NCBI GenBank assembly: GCA_913053235.1
Contig: CAJXFT010000008.1
Coordinates: 1 to 44,977 of the forward strand
Direction of reading: 5' to 3'
Length of the DNA stretch: 44,977 nucleotides
Source of the DNA: an uncultured Alphaproteobacteria bacterium
GTDB taxonomy: Bacteria; Pseudomonadota; Alphaproteobacteria; UBA828
Part shown: positions 44,952 through 44,977 of the stretch, piece after piece
Layout of the letters: each line of letters starts with the position of its first letter
Position numbering within the stretch: position 1 is the first letter of the stretch
The notes under the pieces: model-generated
The model's input: the letters and a program-made list of their open reading frames with translations, nothing else
Databases searched by the model: none
What the model was told of the DNA's origin: nothing
Translations under genes and position numbers: made by a program

Positions 44952-44977
44952 AAATGCTGGTGAGCGTAGATTAACCT

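Overview
The window is a GC-rich, gene-dense chromosomal segment. It most likely comes from a free-living, probably marine alphaproteobacterium of Rhodospirillales type. This is inference from a SAM-II riboswitch in front of metZ, the metZ-apaG pairing, a DUF2336 protein, a Mla lipid-transport set, a DMSP-lyase-like cupin and the codon use. No phage, plasmid, IS element or CRISPR array is visible. At least six genes appear to start with TTG.

Left part (1-12.7 kb): the start of an acyl-CoA dehydrogenase gene (cut by the window edge), surE, a tyrosine phosphatase, a GlcG/HbpS-type protein, a DddQ-like DMSP lyase candidate divergent from a class III aminotransferase, a thiamine-diphosphate decarboxylase/synthase, a glutathione-transferase-fold protein, diaminopropionate ammonia-lyase, a Ppx/GppA phosphatase, a class I aminotransferase and a 2-keto-4-pentenoate hydratase-like protein. 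Most of these are amino-acid and keto-acid enzymes in short transcription units.

Middle (12.6-32 kb): a 124-bp composite hairpin repeat, tRNA-Gly(CCC), a radical SAM protein, then SAM-II riboswitch/terminator/metZ, a tandem 49-bp hairpin repeat, apaG and folE, trkH, a two-gene RND efflux system, argE, a DUF2336 protein plus a soluble PAS histidine kinase, an isochorismatase-fold hydrolase, a mlaC / Sel1-repeat / mlaA trio for outer-membrane lipid homeostasis, and a beta-lactamase-fold hydrolase.

Right part (32-45 kb): a complete urease locus in the order ureE-ureF-ureAB(fused)-ureC-ureD-[repeat copy 2]-ureG; a convergent, tightly spaced operon on the minus strand (SDR, bicupin, 2OG-Fe(II) oxygenase, ornithine-cyclodeaminase-family enzyme, GFA-family protein) that looks like an uncharacterised small-molecule pathway; an unrecognised 750-residue membrane protein with a kinase-ATPase-like but degenerate C-terminus; an amidohydrolase; and a sharply AT-rich patch in front of a short TadE/TadG-like pilus gene that stops early.

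The best candidates for something undescribed are the five-gene SDR/cupin/2OG/OCD operon, the membrane protein at 41.2-43.5 kb, the two-copy structured repeat with conserved stems but changed loops, and the Sel1 protein set between MlaC and an extended, non-lipidated MlaA.
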